DNA of 64,000 nucleotides from an uncultured Gemmiger sp. GTDB taxonomy: Bacteria > Bacillota > Clostridia > Oscillospirales > Ruminococcaceae. A program made the translations under genes and the position numbers. The stretch covers positions 1 through 64,000 of the forward strand of contig CALXHT010000002.1 of NCBI GenBank assembly GCA_944388215.1. The letters are read 5' to 3'. The notes under the pieces were generated by a model. That model did no database searches, was not told the origin of the DNA, and saw nothing but the letters and a program-made list of their open reading frames with translations. Positions within the stretch are counted from its first letter, which is position 1. Each line of letters opens with the position of its first letter. Shown one piece after another: positions 16,660-25,296 of this stretch.

Positions 16660-16883
16660 GTGGGGGTTCGACACACTGCACAAAGAAAGACCCGGAAAAC
16701 CTGTAAGAATTGCACAATACATTTTTGCCCAAAAAGGGGATTGTGAACAAAGTGTGTCACAAAAATGACAGTTTTTGCAAAGGGTGTAGAAATTCTTTGT
16801 GGAAATCGTTATAGTAATTTTGTTTCAATGAAGGGAGCGCGCGGCCCTTCATCCCAAAATGTACAACAAGGAGGAAGAAAAAC
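16660..16883 (+). promoter_or_regulatory. AT-rich leader region of the membrane GH3 gene
   Basis: This 224-base stretch is clearly more AT-rich than the genes around it. GACACACT near 16669 and AGTGTGTC near 16751 form a distant inverted repeat, TGTCA-N6-TGACA lies at about 16756-16771, and TATAGT (16810-16815) is a possible -10 without a clear -35. A perfect 8-bp hairpin, ATGAAGGG (16828-16835) with CCCTTCAT (16845-16852), sits 16 bases before the AAGGAGG site. The elements suggest regulated expression, but I cannot assign a factor. Confidence 0.4.
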
Positions 16884-19808
16884 ATGTTGGCTATCAATAT
16901 GGATGATGTCCTGAACGTGCTGAACACGGTAGCCCCCTACCTGATCGGGTTTGCCGTGGTTCTGGTGCTGGCCATCATCGTTATGATCGCCTGCCAAAAG
17001 CTGGGCAAAGCCAAGAAATATCTGATCCGCAGTCAGGCGGGTCTGGCCATTCTGCTGGCCTTCGGCATCGTTGCCAACCTGGTGGCATTCGGACCCATGT
17101 CCACCATGATTTCCCTGGCCACCGGCGGCGGCACCATCTCGGAGGAATCCACCGATGCTGCCACCGAACTGTGCACCGACATTGCGGAAGAGGGCATCGT
17201 GCTGCTGAAGAATGACGACAGCACCCTGCCCCTGGCGTCGGGCGACAACGTGAACGTCTTCGGCTGGGCGTCCATCAATCCCTGCTACGGCGGCACCGGT
17301 TCCGGCGCCCTGAGCGACGCCTTCCCCATGGTCAGCCTGCTGGACGGCCTGCGCGGCGCGGGCCTCAACCCCAACCAGGAACTGATCGACTTCTACACCA
17401 ACTACAAGGCAGACCGTCCCGAAGTGGGCATGTGGGCCGGCGACTGGACGCTGCCTGAGCCCGCCGCCAGCCTCTACACCGACGAGCTCATGAACAGCGC
17501 CAAGGAGTACTCCGACACGGCCATCATCGTGATCACCCGCGTCGGCGGCGAAGGCGCCGACCTGCCCACCGACATGGCCGCTCTGGCCGCCGGCACCGCC
17601 GAGGACGTGGGCTACGACCAGGTGTATGACGACACCCTCAACGAGGGCAACGACTGGGACGAGGGCGACACCTACCTGAACCTGACCAACCAGGAAGAGG
17701 CCATGGTGGACCTGGTCTGCAAGAACTTCGACAAGGTCGTCGTGGTGTACAACGGCGCCAACACCATGGAGCTGGGCTTCGTGGATCAGTACCCCCAGAT
17801 CAAGAGCGTGCTGTGGTGCCCCGGTGCCGGCCAGTCCGGCTTCAGCGGCCTGGGCAACATCATCGCCGGTGCGGTGAACCCCTCCGCCAAGACCACCGAT
17901 ACCTTCGTCTATGACCTGACCGCCACCCCCACCTTCAACAACTTCGGCATGATGCACTACACCAACATGGACGAGTTCGCAGTGGACGATACCCTGCCCT
18001 CCTTCGTCAACTACGTGGAGGACATCTACGTCGGCTACAAGTTCTATGAGACCGCTGCGGCAGAAGGCCTCATCGACTACGACAAGACCGTGCAGTATCC
18101 CTTCGGCTACGGCCTGTCCTACACCACCTTCAGCCAGACCCTCAACGACGTGACCGAAGCGGACGGCGTCATCACCGTCAGCGCCACCGTCACCAACACC
18201 GGCTCTGTGGCCGGCAAGGACGTGGTGGAAGTCTACTACAACCCGCCCTACACCAACGGCGGCATCGAGAAGGCCTCCGCCAACCTCATCGGCTTCGCCA
18301 AGACCCAGACCCTGGAGCCCGGCGCCAGTGAGGATGTGACCGTCACCTTCAACGTGGAGGATATGGCCTCCTACGATGACAAGACCGCCAAGGCCTACGT
18401 GCTGGAAGCCGGCGACTACGTCATCTCCATCAACTCGGATTCCCACACCGTCATCGACAGCAAGACCTACAACGTCCCCGCCACCATCACCTACAGCGGC
18501 GACAACAAGCGCTCCAGCGATGAAGTCACCGCCACCAACCAGTTCGACTATGCCCGCGGCACGGCCACCTATCTGTCCCGTGCGGATCATTTCGCCAACT
18601 ACGCCGAAGCCACCGCGGCCCCGGCCAGCTACGAGATGCCCGCCGACTCCAAGGCGACCTTCTGCAACATCTCCAACTACGACGCCACCACCGATGACGA
18701 TCCCGACGCCGAGGCCCCTGTGACCGGCGCGGACGGCGATGTCCAGCTGGTGGATCTGCGCGGCCTGGACTACGACGATCCCATGTGGGACAGCCTGCTG
18801 GACCAGCTCACCGTGGAGGAAATGAACTCCCTGATTTCCCTGGGCGGCTACCAGACCAACAGCATCGACAGCATCGGCAAGGTGCGCACCAACGACTGCG
18901 ACGGTCCCGCCTCCATCAACAACAACTTCACCGGCACCGGTTCCATCGGCTTCCCGGCCGCTGTGATGATCGCCAACACCTGGAACGTGGATATCGCCAC
19001 CTCCTTCGGCGACAGCATCGGTCAGATGGCCGAGGAGATGGATGTCTCCGGCTGGTACGCGCCCGCCATGAACATCCACCGCTCTGCCTTCGCCGGCCGT
19101 AACTTCGAGTACTACTCCGAGGACGGCTTCCTCTCCGGCCAGATGGCGGCCCATGCGGTCCAGGGTGCTGCGACCCACGGCGTCTACGCCTACGTCAAGC
19201 ACTTCGCCATGAACGACCAGGAGACCAACCGCTGCGGCATGCTCTGCACCTGGAGCACCGAGCAGGCCATCCGTGAGATCTACCTCAAGCCCTTCGAGAT
19301 CGCCATCAAGCAGGGCGGCGCCCAGGCTGTCATGTCCTCCTTCAACTACATCGGCAACCGCTGGGCCGGCGGCACCAAGGAACTGTGCCAGACCGTCCTG
19401 CGTGACGAATGGGGCTTCCAGGGCTTCGTGCTCACCGACTACTTCGGTGTGTACGGCTACATGAGCGCTGATCAGGGCGTGCGCAACGGCACCGACTGCA
19501 TGCTGGTCAACTATCCCACCGAGACCAGCATGGTGGGCAGCCTGACCGACGGCAACATCAGCAACAGCGGTCTGCAGGCCATGCGCACCGCCACCCACAA
19601 CATCCTCTACACCGTGGTCAACTCCCGTGCCTACACCGAGGAGAACCTCAACCCCGGCATGCCTGCCTGGCAGATCGGCGCCATCACCATCGACGTGGTG
19701 CTGGTCCTGATCATTGTGGGTCTGGAAGTCGGTGTGGTCAGGAAAGGCTACACCAAGCGCAAGGAGGAAGAGGCCAAAGCCACCGTGCAGGAGAACACCG
19801 AGGCCTGA
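16884..19808 (+). CDS. Membrane-anchored GH3 glycosidase with reversed domain order (974 aa)
   Basis: GH3 enzymes release beta-linked sugars such as glucose or xylose. Here the usual C-terminal sandwich domain comes first, then a fibronectin-III-like domain (about 410-540), then the barrel (about 610-930). The likely nucleophile is Asp852 in FVLTDYFGVYGY; Glu223 in VGGEGAD is the candidate acid/base. Hydrophobic segments lie at about 19-38 and 50-72 and at about 930-955, so both ends look membrane-attached. The reversed order is known for some rumen and gut GH3 enzymes. Arginine is mostly CGC/CGT and codons are biased, suggesting high expression. The ATG follows AAGGAGG. Confidence 0.88.
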   Translation: MLAINMDDVLNVLNTVAPYLIGFAVVLVLAIIVMIACQKLGKAKKYLIRSQAGLAILLAFGIVANLVAFGPMSTMISLATGGGTISEESTDAATELCTDIAEEGIVLLKNDDSTLPLASGDNVNVFGWASINPCYGGTGSGALSDAFPMVSLLDGLRGAGLNPNQELIDFYTNYKADRPEVGMWAGDWTLPEPAASLYTDELMNSAKEYSDTAIIVITRVGGEGADLPTDMAALAAGTAEDVGYDQVYDDTLNEGNDWDEGDTYLNLTNQEEAMVDLVCKNFDKVVVVYNGANTMELGFVDQYPQIKSVLWCPGAGQSGFSGLGNIIAGAVNPSAKTTDTFVYDLTATPTFNNFGMMHYTNMDEFAVDDTLPSFVNYVEDIYVGYKFYETAAAEGLIDYDKTVQYPFGYGLSYTTFSQTLNDVTEADGVITVSATVTNTGSVAGKDVVEVYYNPPYTNGGIEKASANLIGFAKTQTLEPGASEDVTVTFNVEDMASYDDKTAKAYVLEAGDYVISINSDSHTVIDSKTYNVPATITYSGDNKRSSDEVTATNQFDYARGTATYLSRADHFANYAEATAAPASYEMPADSKATFCNISNYDATTDDDPDAEAPVTGADGDVQLVDLRGLDYDDPMWDSLLDQLTVEEMNSLISLGGYQTNSIDSIGKVRTNDCDGPASINNNFTGTGSIGFPAAVMIANTWNVDIATSFGDSIGQMAEEMDVSGWYAPAMNIHRSAFAGRNFEYYSEDGFLSGQMAAHAVQGAATHGVYAYVKHFAMNDQETNRCGMLCTWSTEQAIREIYLKPFEIAIKQGGAQAVMSSFNYIGNRWAGGTKELCQTVLRDEWGFQGFVLTDYFGVYGYMSADQGVRNGTDCMLVNYPTETSMVGSLTDGNISNSGLQAMRTATHNILYTVVNSRAYTEENLNPGMPAWQIGAITIDVVLVLIIVGLEVGVVRKGYTKRKEEEAKATVQENTEA

Positions 19809-19859
19809 TGCCCCGCTTCTGATACGGACATCCTCTGAAACTTCCGTCTAAGGATCACT

Positions 19860-19910
19860 GGCTGCGCCTGGTTTCTGCTGACAGGCAGACGCCGGGCGCA
19901 GCCCTCTTTT
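19860..19910 (+). terminator. Terminator between the two GH3 genes
   Basis: GGCTGCGCC (19860-19868) pairs perfectly with GGCGCAGCC (19895-19903), followed by CTCTTTT. Read-through may feed the second GH3 gene, for which I see no clear promoter. Confidence 0.7.
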
Positions 19911-19930
19911 GTTAAGGAGCATCTGTAACT

Positions 19931-22363
19931 ATGCCTGATGTCAAAAGCATAATCCGGGAACTGTCGCTGGAACAGAAATGCGCCCTGCTTTCCGGCGGGG
20001 ATACCTTCCAGAGCCGGGGCCTGCCCCAGTTCGGCATCCCGTCCATCTGGCTGTCCGACGGCCCCCACGGCGTGCGCAAGCAGGCGGGCGCCAGCGACCA
20101 CCTGGGCATCAACCCCAGCGAGCCGGCCACCTGTTTCCCCACGGCGTCGGCGGTGGCCTCCAGCTGGGACCCCGCCCTGGGCGAGGAGATGGGCCAGGCC
20201 CTGGGCCAGGAGGCGGCCGCCCAGAACGTGGCGGTGCTGCTGGGCCCCGGCCTCAACGTGAAGCGCAGCCCGCTGTGCGGACGCAACTTCGAGTATTTCT
20301 CGGAGGACCCCTACCTGGCGGGCAAGATGGCGGCATCCTACATCCGCGGTATCCAGAAAAACGGCATCGCGGCCTGCCCCAAGCACTTTGCCGCCAACAA
20401 CCAGGAGCTGCGCCGGATGGCCAGCGATTCCATCGTGGATGAGCGCACCCTGCGGGAACTCTACCTGACCAACTTCGAGATCGCCGTCACCGAGGGTCAT
20501 CCCAAGACCATCATGACCAGCTACAACCTCATCAACGGCACCTACGCCAACGAGAACGCCCATCTTCTGCAGGAGATCCTGCGGGACACCTGGGGCTTTG
20601 ACGGCGCGGTGGTCACCGACTGGGGCGGTTCCAACGACCATGCCCTGGGCGTGAAGAACGGCTCCACGCTGGAGATGCCCGCCCCGGGCCTGGATTCCGC
20701 CCGGGAGCTGTGCAAGGCCGTGAAGGACGGCCGCATCTCCGAGGTGGACATCAACGTCCGGCTGGAGGAGCTGCTCAACCTCATCAACGACACCACCGGC
20801 GCCCTGGAAAAGGCGCCCAAGACCATCGACTGGGAGGCCCACCACGCCCTGGCCCGCAAGGCCGCGGCGGAGAGCATCGTCCTGCTGAAGAACAAGGGCG
20901 ACCTGCTGCCCCTGGACCCCGAGGCCAAGATCGCCGTCATCGGCGACTTCGCCCAGACGCCCCGGTATCAGGGCGCCGGGTCCAGCGTGGTCAACGCCCC
21001 CAAGGTGGACAGCTTCCTGCAGGTCTTCGAGGAGAGCGGCCTGCACAGCGTGGGCTTTGCCCAGGGCTTCAACCGCCAGGGCAAACCGGACCCCTCCCTC
21101 CAGTCGAAAGCCGTGGAGCTGGCGGCCCAGGCCGACGTGGTGCTGCTCTTCCTGGGCCTCGACGAGGTGAAGGAGAGCGAGGGTCTTGACCGCAGCGACA
21201 TGAAGCTGGCCAAGAACCAGATCGACCTGCTGCTGGCCATCCACCGGGTGAACCCCAAGCTGGTGGTCATCCTCAGCAGCGGCAGCGCCGTGGAGACCGG
21301 CTGGCAGAGCCACTGCCAGGGCCTGCTGTGGGCGGGCCTGGGCGGCCAGGCCGGCGCCGGCGCCGTGCTGGATGTGCTCACCGGCAAGGTGAACCCCGGC
21401 GGCCATCTGGCCGAGACCTGGCCGCTGCACATGGAGGAGAACCCCTCCTACCACAACTTCGGCGGCCCGGGCCGCAACGTGGAGTACCGGGAGGGCCTCT
21501 ATGTGGGCTACCGCTACTACCAGACCGCCGGTGTGCCGGTGGCCTATCCCTTCGGCTACGGCCTGTCCTACACCACCTTTGCCTACAGCAACCTGACCGC
21601 CACCCCCAACGGTGTGACGGTGACGGTGGAAAACACCGGCGACCGCGCCGGCGACGAGGTGGTACAGGTCTACATCGCCAAACCCGACGCGAAGATTTTC
21701 CGTCCTGCCCAGGAGCTGAAAGGCTTCCTGCGGGTGCACCTGGAGGCTGGGGAGAGCCGCACGGTGACCATCCCGCTGGACGACAAGGCCTTCCGCTACT
21801 GGAACGACCCCGCCGGCCGCTGGGCCGTGGAGGGCGGCAGCTATGAGGTCCGGGTGGGCGGCTCCAGCGCCGACATCCAGCTGACCGCCACCGTAACGGT
21901 GGCCGCCTCCGGGGACGCCAACCCCTACGAGGGGCTGACCCTGCCCCACTACCAGAGCGGCCAGGTCCAGGATGTGCCCGACGAGGAATTCACCGCGCTG
22001 CTGGGCCATCCTATCCCGGTGTCCAAGGTGGCCATCGACCGCAACATGACGCTGGGGGAGATCGGCCATGCCCGCAGCCCGCTGGGCTGGCTGGTGCATG
22101 TGATCCACAAGCATCTGCTCATGAAGAGCCTGGAGAGCGGCACCCCCGACCTGAACCTGCTGTTCAACTACAACATGCCGCTGCGTGCCATCGCCAAAAT
22201 GACGGGCGGCATCGTCAGCATGGGCATGGTGGACGCCCTGGTCATGGAGCTCAAGGGCTTCTGGATCATCGGCATCGTGCGTCTGCTGGTGGAATTCGTG
22301 AAAAATGACCGCGCCAACAAGGCGATGGAAAAGCGCCTGGCGGAAGGAGGACACAAGCAATGA
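19931..22363 (+). CDS. GH3 beta-glucosidase-type glycosidase with C-terminal extension (810 aa)
   Basis: This is a standard-order GH3 enzyme without a signal peptide, so probably cytoplasmic. The barrel occupies about 1-290 with KHFAANNQE and the nucleophile Asp230 in AVVTDWGGS. The sandwich domain follows, with the KESEGLDRSD motif supplying the likely acid/base Glu417. The FnIII-like domain follows PFGYGLSYTTF at about 540. Beyond it are some 130 extra residues with two hydrophobic stretches (around LGWLVHVIHKHLL and GFWIIGIVRLLVEFV), which may bring the enzyme to the membrane. It overlaps the GtrA-like gene by ATGA. Confidence 0.88.
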   Translation: MPDVKSIIRELSLEQKCALLSGGDTFQSRGLPQFGIPSIWLSDGPHGVRKQAGASDHLGINPSEPATCFPTASAVASSWDPALGEEMGQALGQEAAAQNVAVLLGPGLNVKRSPLCGRNFEYFSEDPYLAGKMAASYIRGIQKNGIAACPKHFAANNQELRRMASDSIVDERTLRELYLTNFEIAVTEGHPKTIMTSYNLINGTYANENAHLLQEILRDTWGFDGAVVTDWGGSNDHALGVKNGSTLEMPAPGLDSARELCKAVKDGRISEVDINVRLEELLNLINDTTGALEKAPKTIDWEAHHALARKAAAESIVLLKNKGDLLPLDPEAKIAVIGDFAQTPRYQGAGSSVVNAPKVDSFLQVFEESGLHSVGFAQGFNRQGKPDPSLQSKAVELAAQADVVLLFLGLDEVKESEGLDRSDMKLAKNQIDLLLAIHRVNPKLVVILSSGSAVETGWQSHCQGLLWAGLGGQAGAGAVLDVLTGKVNPGGHLAETWPLHMEENPSYHNFGGPGRNVEYREGLYVGYRYYQTAGVPVAYPFGYGLSYTTFAYSNLTATPNGVTVTVENTGDRAGDEVVQVYIAKPDAKIFRPAQELKGFLRVHLEAGESRTVTIPLDDKAFRYWNDPAGRWAVEGGSYEVRVGGSSADIQLTATVTVAASGDANPYEGLTLPHYQSGQVQDVPDEEFTALLGHPIPVSKVAIDRNMTLGEIGHARSPLGWLVHVIHKHLLMKSLESGTPDLNLLFNYNMPLRAIAKMTGGIVSMGMVDALVMELKGFWIIGIVRLLVEFVKNDRANKAMEKRLAEGGHKQ

Positions 22364-22908
22364 AACTGTGGAACGCCTTTGCCGAAAAACACCCCGCCGC
22401 CGCCCAATGGGTGCGGGAGGGCGGACTTTTCGTCATCGTCAGCAACCTGATCACGGTGCTCAAGTACCTGCTGCTGCAGTTTTTGCCCGCGGCCTTCGCG
22501 GGGCTGGGGGACGCCAGCTTCGGCTGGCCCGGCATCCCGCTGACGCTGTTCGGCGAGACCTTCCAGTGGAACATCCTGGGCTATGACCAGGAACACGGCG
22601 GCCTTGCCTACTTCTGCGCCTACATGGTGGCCATGGTCATCGGCGAGTGCATCAACTTCCCCATCCAGCGCAACTTCGTCTTCCGCTCCAAGGGCAAGCT
22701 GGGCCCCCAGATCGGCTGGTATCTGGCCGCCTTCTGCCTCATCACCTGCATCGTCAACTCCATCAACTGCATCTGGGTGGCGGTGACCGGCCTGCTGGTG
22801 CCCGACTTCATCTATAACATCGGCACCACCGTCCTCAACGGCGGCATCTCCATGGTGGTCTTCTTCTTCGTGAACAAGAAGATCTTCCCCGCCGCCAAGC
22901 AGAACTGA
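22360..22908 (+). CDS. GtrA-like small membrane protein (182 aa)
   Basis: GtrA-like proteins are four-helix membrane proteins thought to flip or hold polyprenyl-linked sugars. This one has helices around 22-45, 78-100, 116-140 and 150-172, and the family hallmark of Asn, Phe and basic residues, NFPIQRNFVFRSKG, after helix 2. At 182 residues it is longer than typical GtrA (about 120-140) because of the first loop. It is coupled to the GH3 gene by a four-base overlap, which links it to glycan handling. The substrate is unknown. Confidence 0.75.
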   Translation: MKLWNAFAEKHPAAAQWVREGGLFVIVSNLITVLKYLLLQFLPAAFAGLGDASFGWPGIPLTLFGETFQWNILGYDQEHGGLAYFCAYMVAMVIGECINFPIQRNFVFRSKGKLGPQIGWYLAAFCLITCIVNSINCIWVAVTGLLVPDFIYNIGTTVLNGGISMVVFFFVNKKIFPAAKQN

Positions 22909-22931
22909 GACATTCCCTTTCTTCCCATAGA

Positions 22932-22975
22932 AAAGCGCCTCGCGGGCGGAAATGAACCGCGGGGCGCTTTGTTTG
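22932..22975. terminator. Bidirectional terminator, GtrA-like gene / MATE-LysR chimera
   Basis: AAAGCGCC (22932-22939) pairs with GGCGCTTT (22963-22970) and the stem continues inward through CGCGG/CCGCG. A/T runs flank both sides of two convergent genes. Confidence 0.8.
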
Positions 22976-22977
22976 TT

Positions 22978-23775
22978 TCAGGGCAGCCAGTCCATCCAGC
23001 TGCGGGCAAAAAGATTGTCCTTCAGGCAGACAAAATAGAAGGCCCCATGCAGCGGGATGCCCGCCAGATCGAACCGGGCCAGGCGGCCCCCGGCCAGTTC
23101 CCGGGCCACCGCCGCCTCGTAGAGGAAGCTCACCCCCAGCCCGTCGGCGGCCAGCGCCTTCAGGATGGCAAAGTCGCTTAGGGTGGCGGCGCCCACCACG
23201 CCCCAGTCCAGCCCCACGATGAAGACGGCGTCCAGAATGATGTTGGTCACGGCGCCGATGCCGGTGACGCACATGTCCAGCACCGGCTTGCCGGACACCC
23301 GCACGAAGTCGCAGAACAGCTGGGACAGCCCCTGGAAAAGGCATCCCAGCGCCACGATGCGGTAGTAGGCGATGGCGTAGGGGTAGGCGGTGTCGGTGAC
23401 GCCGAAAAGCACCAGCAGCGGGTCGGCCAGCACCAGCAGAAAGACGGTGAGCAAAATTTCCCGGCCGCAGACCAGCACAAAGGCGTTGCCGAAGGCCTTG
23501 TGCATCCGCTTGGTCTCCCCCTGGCCGGAGAGCAGGCTGAAGAAGGTGGCGCCGCCGGCGCTGCACATCAGCCCGAAGGCCATCATCATGTAGGAGAGGG
23601 GGAAGCAGACCGACAGGCCCGCCAGCGCGGAGGTGCCGTTGACGTTGCCCACGAACATCCGGTCCACGATGTTGTAGATGGCGGTGATGAGCAGCGAGAT
23701 GGCGGCGGGAATGGAAAACCGCAGAATCATGGGGAACAGTTTGCCGTGGAGATAGTCCACCTGGTTTGCCTGCAT
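22978..23775 (-). CDS. Chimera: MATE N-terminal half fused to a LysR C-terminus (265 aa)
   Basis: Residues 1 to about 196 are the first half of a MATE exporter: ISLLITAIYNIVDRMFVGN, CSAGGATFFSLLSGQGE and AVTNIILDAVFIVGLDWGVVGAA are family landmarks. From about residue 197 (near 23187) the sequence changes to LSDFAILKALAADGLGVSFL, then VARELAGGRLARFDL, which is the end of a LysR effector domain. The second MATE bundle and the LysR DNA-binding domain are missing. The frame is intact, with GGAGG before the ATG. A deletion that joined a MATE gene to a tandem LysR gene explains it. Transport activity is unlikely. An assembly fault is the other explanation. Confidence 0.75.
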   Translation of the reverse strand: MQANQVDYLHGKLFPMILRFSIPAAISLLITAIYNIVDRMFVGNVNGTSALAGLSVCFPLSYMMMAFGLMCSAGGATFFSLLSGQGETKRMHKAFGNAFVLVCGREILLTVFLLVLADPLLVLFGVTDTAYPYAIAYYRIVALGCLFQGLSQLFCDFVRVSGKPVLDMCVTGIGAVTNIILDAVFIVGLDWGVVGAATLSDFAILKALAADGLGVSFLYEAAVARELAGGRLARFDLAGIPLHGAFYFVCLKDNLFARSWMDWLP

Positions 23776-23793
23776 AGCAAGACCTCCGTAAAA

Positions 23794-23823
23794 AGTTTAG
23801 TTTCCTAAGTATCGGGGGCGCAA
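23794..23823 (-). promoter_or_regulatory. Promoter and MarR operator of the chimeric MATE gene
   Basis: The operator AGTTTAG-TTTC-CTAAGTA (23794-23811) repeats the site upstream of marR. On the minus strand TTGCGC (23823-23818) and TAAACT (23799-23794) with 18 bases between form a promoter fully covered by it. Confidence 0.6.
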
Positions 23824-23850
23824 AAGCGCTGCCGGGAAAAACCGGCAGCG
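23821..23850 (-). terminator. Terminator of marR
   Basis: CGCTGCCGG (23827-23835) pairs with CCGGCAGCG (23842-23850); read on the minus strand it is followed by CTTTTG. Confidence 0.55.
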
Positions 23851-23854
23851 GGAT

Positions 23855-24277
23855 TCAGTGCATATTGTCCAGCATTTGTTCAATGACCCGGAAGAAGACC
23901 TCCAGGTCGTCGGCGTCCACGCCCCGGGTCAGCTCGGCCTCCAGCCCCTGGATGTCGGCCATGACGGCGGCACGGTAGGCCAGGGCCTTGTCGGTGACGA
24001 CGATCCGCTTGCGGCGGGCGTCCCGGGGCAGGGGTTCCCGGCGGATGAGGCCGTCCCGCTCCATGGATTTGAGCAGCTGGGTGGCGGTGGAGGGGCGCAG
24101 GCTGAACTCGTCCTCGATATCCTTCTGGAAGACATCGTCCTGCTGGGCCAGCAGAAAGTGCAGCGCCCGCCCCTGGGACCCGCTCATCCTGCCGCGGGTG
24201 GAAAAGGCGTCGATGCGGCGGCGCAGCTTGTTGGACAGCTTGCTCACATACCGCGCGGCGTGACGGTCGTGCTGCAT
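23855..24277 (-). CDS. MarR-family transcriptional regulator
   Basis: This 140-residue protein has the MarR winged helix: FQKDIEDEFSLRPSTATQLL as the recognition part, then MERDGLIRREPLPRDARRKR as the wing with its basic tip, and helical ends for dimerisation. MarR proteins repress nearby efflux genes and release DNA when a phenolic or drug-like ligand binds. The 18-bp site found both at its own promoter and before the MATE chimera shows the likely regulon. AGGAGG precedes the ATG. Confidence 0.9.
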   Translation of the reverse strand: MQHDRHAARYVSKLSNKLRRRIDAFSTRGRMSGSQGRALHFLLAQQDDVFQKDIEDEFSLRPSTATQLLKSMERDGLIRREPLPRDARRKRIVVTDKALAYRAAVMADIQGLEAELTRGVDADDLEVFFRVIEQMLDNMH

Positions 24278-24292
24278 GGTTCTTCCTCCTTA

Positions 24293-24310
24293 TACTTAGT
24301 TTCCTAAGTA
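24293..24310. promoter_or_regulatory. MarR operator upstream of marR
   Basis: TACTTAG-TTTC-CTAAGTA is a 7-4-7 inverted repeat directly after the marR -10 box. Fifteen consecutive bases, TTAGTTTCCTAAGTA, recur at 23797-23811. Confidence 0.7.
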
Positions 24311-24339
24311 AAGATAGCCCAAAATCCCGCCCCTGTCAA
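24311..24339 (-). promoter_or_regulatory. Promoter of marR
   Basis: On the minus strand TTGACA (24339-24334), 17 bases, TATCTT (24316-24311). The -35 lies inside the loop of the serine dehydratase terminator. Confidence 0.7.
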
Positions 24340-24347
24340 GGGGCGGG
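24321..24347 (-). terminator. Terminator of the serine dehydratase operon
   Basis: AGGGGCGGG (24339-24347) pairs with CCCGCCCCT (24326-24334); on the minus strand ATTTT follows. It overlaps the marR promoter. Confidence 0.65.
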
Positions 24348-24401
24348 CGGGGAAATGTTGAACAGTCTGGTTTCGGCGGCGCGGGAAACCTTGGCAACCC
24401 T

Positions 24402-25280
24402 TTAGCCGAACACCTGTTTGCGCAAACGGCAGGCGGTGGGGGTGGCGGCAAGGCCCCCCTCGGCGGTCTCCTTCAGGGTGGGGGACATGGTGTTGCCCAC
24501 CCTGCGCATGGCCACGATGACCTCGTCGGCGGGGATGCGGCTGGAAATGCCCGCCAGGGCCAGTTCCGCCGCCATGAAGGCGATGGCCGCCCCGGCGGCG
24601 TTGCGCTTGATGCAGGGAATTTCCACCAGCCCGGCCACCGGGTCGCAGACCAGCCCCAGCTGGCTCTTCAGGGCGATGGCCACCGCGTCGTCCAGCATCT
24701 GGGGCGTGCCGCCCGAAAGTTCCACCAGCGCGGCGGCCGCCATGGCGGCGGCGCTGCCGCACTCTGCCTGGCAGCCCCCCTGGGCCCCGGCCAGACAGGC
24801 GTTCTCGGCAATGACCAGCCCCACGGCGCTGGCGGTGAACATGCTCATGACGCAGTCGTGTTCGGCGGCGCCCCGCTCCTCCATGGTGAGCAGCACGGCG
24901 GGCAGGATGCCGCAGCTGCCCGCGGTGGGAGCCGCCACAATGCGGCCCATGGCGGCGTTCAGTTCGCTGACGGCCAGCGCCCGGTAGAGCGCCCCGCCCA
25001 GCACCGGCCCGGTGAGGTTCTGCCCTGCCTCCACCCGGCGGCGCATCTTGGCGGCGTCCCCGCCGGTGAGGCCGCTGGTGGACCGCAGGTCGGGGTCACA
25101 GCCCGGCTCGATGCAGGCCGCCATGACCCGGAAGTTTTCCTCCATGTGGCGGAACACTTCCTCCTCGGTCTGTTCCAACTGGGCGGCCTGCTGGCGCAGC
25201 ACCAGCGCCGACAGCGGTTCGCCCGCCTGCTCGGCGGCCAGGACCAGCCCGGCCAGGGAATGGTAGTTCAGTTCTTCCAT
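24402..25280 (-). CDS. sdaAA: L-serine dehydratase, iron-sulfur-dependent, alpha subunit
   Basis: The two-subunit enzyme converts L-serine to pyruvate and ammonia with a [4Fe-4S] cluster. The alpha subunit has 292 residues. APTAGSCGILPAVLL, QGGCQAECGSAAAMAAAALV (residues around the cluster) and VCDPVAGLVEIPCIKRN hold the conserved cysteines. TPTACRLRKQVFG closes the chain in the normal way. It lies 16 bases downstream of the beta-subunit gene, and a terminator follows. Confidence 0.95.
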   Translation of the reverse strand: MEELNYHSLAGLVLAAEQAGEPLSALVLRQQAAQLEQTEEEVFRHMEENFRVMAACIEPGCDPDLRSTSGLTGGDAAKMRRRVEAGQNLTGPVLGGALYRALAVSELNAAMGRIVAAPTAGSCGILPAVLLTMEERGAAEHDCVMSMFTASAVGLVIAENACLAGAQGGCQAECGSAAAMAAAALVELSGGTPQMLDDAVAIALKSQLGLVCDPVAGLVEIPCIKRNAAGAAIAFMAAELALAGISSRIPADEVIVAMRRVGNTMSPTLKETAEGGLAATPTACRLRKQVFG

Positions 25281-25296
25281 GGCGTCCTCCTTTCCT

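Noticed and set aside
16809-22360. Minus-strand open frames of 929 and 870 codons opposite the GH3 genes
   Set aside because: They mirror the codon pattern of the GH3 genes and show His/Gly/Val-rich nonsense composition without domains.
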